Positions 63,315-64,000 of a stretch of 64,000 nucleotides of DNA are shown piece by piece. Below the pieces are notes generated by a model that was not told where the DNA came from, searched no databases, and was given only the letters and a program-made list of their open reading frames with translations. How positions within the stretch are numbered: the first letter of the stretch is position 1; every line of letters begins with the position of its first letter. Source of the DNA: Candidatus Devosia phytovorans. Lineage in GTDB: Bacteria; Pseudomonadota; Alphaproteobacteria; Rhizobiales; Devosiaceae. Made by a program: the position numbers and the translations under genes. The stretch is taken from contig CP119312.1 of assembly GCA_029202405.1 (NCBI GenBank), positions 3,663,001-3,727,000 of the forward strand, given 5' to 3'.

Positions 63315-63754
63315 TTCTTGAGTCTGTCAGAACCTTCGATGGGAACGGCATAGAGTTCGAGCCGGTGGTCGACCAGGCGATAGCCCAGGCGCTTGGCGAT
63401 GACCTCCTGAATGGCCTCGATTTCCTCGTTGCGGAATTCGATGACCTTGCCCGAGCGGATGTCGATCAGGTGATCATGATGTTCGTCGGGGATGAGTTCA
63501 AAACGGGCGCGGCCGTCCTTGAAGTCATGCTTGGTGACCAGGCCTGCCTCTTCAAAGAGGTTAACGGTGCGATAGACGGTCGAGAGCGAGATGCGGTCGT
63601 CCACGGCCGAGGCGCGGCGATAGAGCTCTTCGACGTCGGGATGGTCGTTGGCGGCTTCGATGATGCGGGCGATGACGCGCCGCTGGTCGGTCATGCGCAT
63701 GCCCTTGGCGACGCAGGCTTCTTCCAGCGTCGGATCTGTCTCGCTTCTGCTCAC
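63311..63754 (-). CDS. mur: Fur-family manganese regulator Mur
   Basis: A 147-residue Fur-family repressor. Winged helix RMTDQRRVIARIIEAANDHPDVEELYRRASAVDDRISLSTVYRTVNLFEEAGLV (about 20-74); metal-site HHDH at 92-95 followed by IRSGKVIEFRNEEIE. It lacks the two CxxC pairs of Cys4-Zn Fur proteins; its only cysteine is Cys14. This matches the Mur/Fur branch of Rhizobiales, which uses Mn(II) and represses sitABCD; the sit operon at 532-3996 with its palindrome is the expected target. The neighbours rimI and plsC are the usual ones. Confidence 0.9.
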   Translation of the reverse strand: MSRSETDPTLEEACVAKGMRMTDQRRVIARIIEAANDHPDVEELYRRASAVDDRISLSTVYRTVNLFEEAGLVTKHDFKDGRARFELIPDEHHDHLIDIRSGKVIEFRNEEIEAIQEVIAKRLGYRLVDHRLELYAVPIEGSDRLKK

Positions 63755-63790
63755 GTCAGAGCTCCCAACCCGGTCCGGTTCCCTTCCCGA

Positions 63791-64000
63791 CTACCCAAGA
63801 TCGCGGGCCATGACAAGCGCGGTGGCCTGCGTCCCGTCGGGCTTGGCGTAGTAGCCCTTGCGGCTCGAGATCGTCGTAAATCCCTGACGCTGATAAAGTT
63901 TTATGGCCGCGACATTCTCTTCGCTGACTTCAAGAAACATGCGGCGCGCGGCGCTCAGCAGCAGGTCGTCGAAAACTGCCGTCATCAGCGCCTGGCCGAT
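63791..64000 (-). CDS. rimI: Ribosomal-protein-alanine N-acetyltransferase RimI, C-terminal part (cut by window edge)
   Basis: The frame is open to base 64000 and 70 codons are seen. GQALMTAVFDDLLLSAARRMFLEVSEENVAAIKLYQRQGFTTISSRKGYYAKPDG is the GNAT motif A-B end typical of RimI, whose neighbour in this clade is mur. It acetylates ribosomal protein S18. The acetyl-CoA loop begins just at the window edge; a short form starting at 63985 would lack it and is rejected. Confidence 0.85.
   Translation of the reverse strand: MGQALMTAVFDDLLLSAARRMFLEVSEENVAAIKLYQRQGFTTISSRKGYYAKPDGTQATALVMARDLG

Overview
The window looks like a chromosomal segment of an alphaproteobacterium of the order Hyphomicrobiales, most like Devosia or a close relative. 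This rests on high GC, on the gene order aroA-cmk-rpsA, ihfB-lapA-trpF-trpB-trpA-accD-folC and addB-addA-trxA, on a mur-plsC pair next to rimI, on an Irr-type iron operator ahead of mbfA, and on typical Rhizobiales palindromic repeats. The genus call is inference; no rRNA gene is present.

Region by region. 1-4.0 kb: the start of a leftward O-antigen-ligase-like membrane gene, then a sitABCD manganese ABC transporter operon behind a Mur/Fur-type palindrome. 4-20 kb: small accessory and regulatory units, several with visible operators: a DUF2793 gene, a TetR/VOC pair, a Gfo/Idh/MocA oxidoreductase, an Rrf2-flavoprotein pair, the iron exporter mbfA behind two Irr-like boxes, a LysR-GMC oxidoreductase pair, trhO, an aldo/keto reductase, a 723-residue secreted repeat protein, and an ArsR-SRPBCC pair. 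20-23 kb: an extensin-like protein and lepA. 22.9-26.1 kb: a compact, lower-GC accessory island with an XRE regulator and an ImmA/IrrE protease, and divergent from them a DUF2188 protein, a ubiquitin-like protein, an E1-like ThiF adenylyltransferase and a cysteine-rich DUF6527 protein. This is the most interesting locus. 26-36.6 kb: small genes, glutathione peroxidase, a DUF1236 protein, a SelW-like protein, then a decayed MurU-like nucleotidyltransferase translationally coupled to addB and addA, followed by trxA. 36.9-53.9 kb: housekeeping genes on the minus strand (folC, accD, trpABF, ihfB, sppA, rpsA, cmk, aroA), interrupted by a chemotaxis receptor, a GNAT gene and a BrnT/BrnA toxin-antitoxin locus whose toxin is frameshifted. 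54-64 kb: tRNA-Ala(GGC), a lipase-metacaspase fusion, an ExoD-like protein with an alpha/beta hydrolase, a nitroreductase, a YcaQ-like protein, pncB, two tiny genes, plsC, mur and the cut end of rimI.

Metal control links the two ends: a Mur-type regulator at 63.3-63.8 kb is the natural candidate to bind the palindrome ahead of sitABCD at 0.48 kb, while mbfA carries the Irr-type signal for iron. Two accessory loci could be defence-related: the ubiquitin-like conjugation island and the lipase-metacaspase gene beside the tRNA. Neither role is proven by the sequence.
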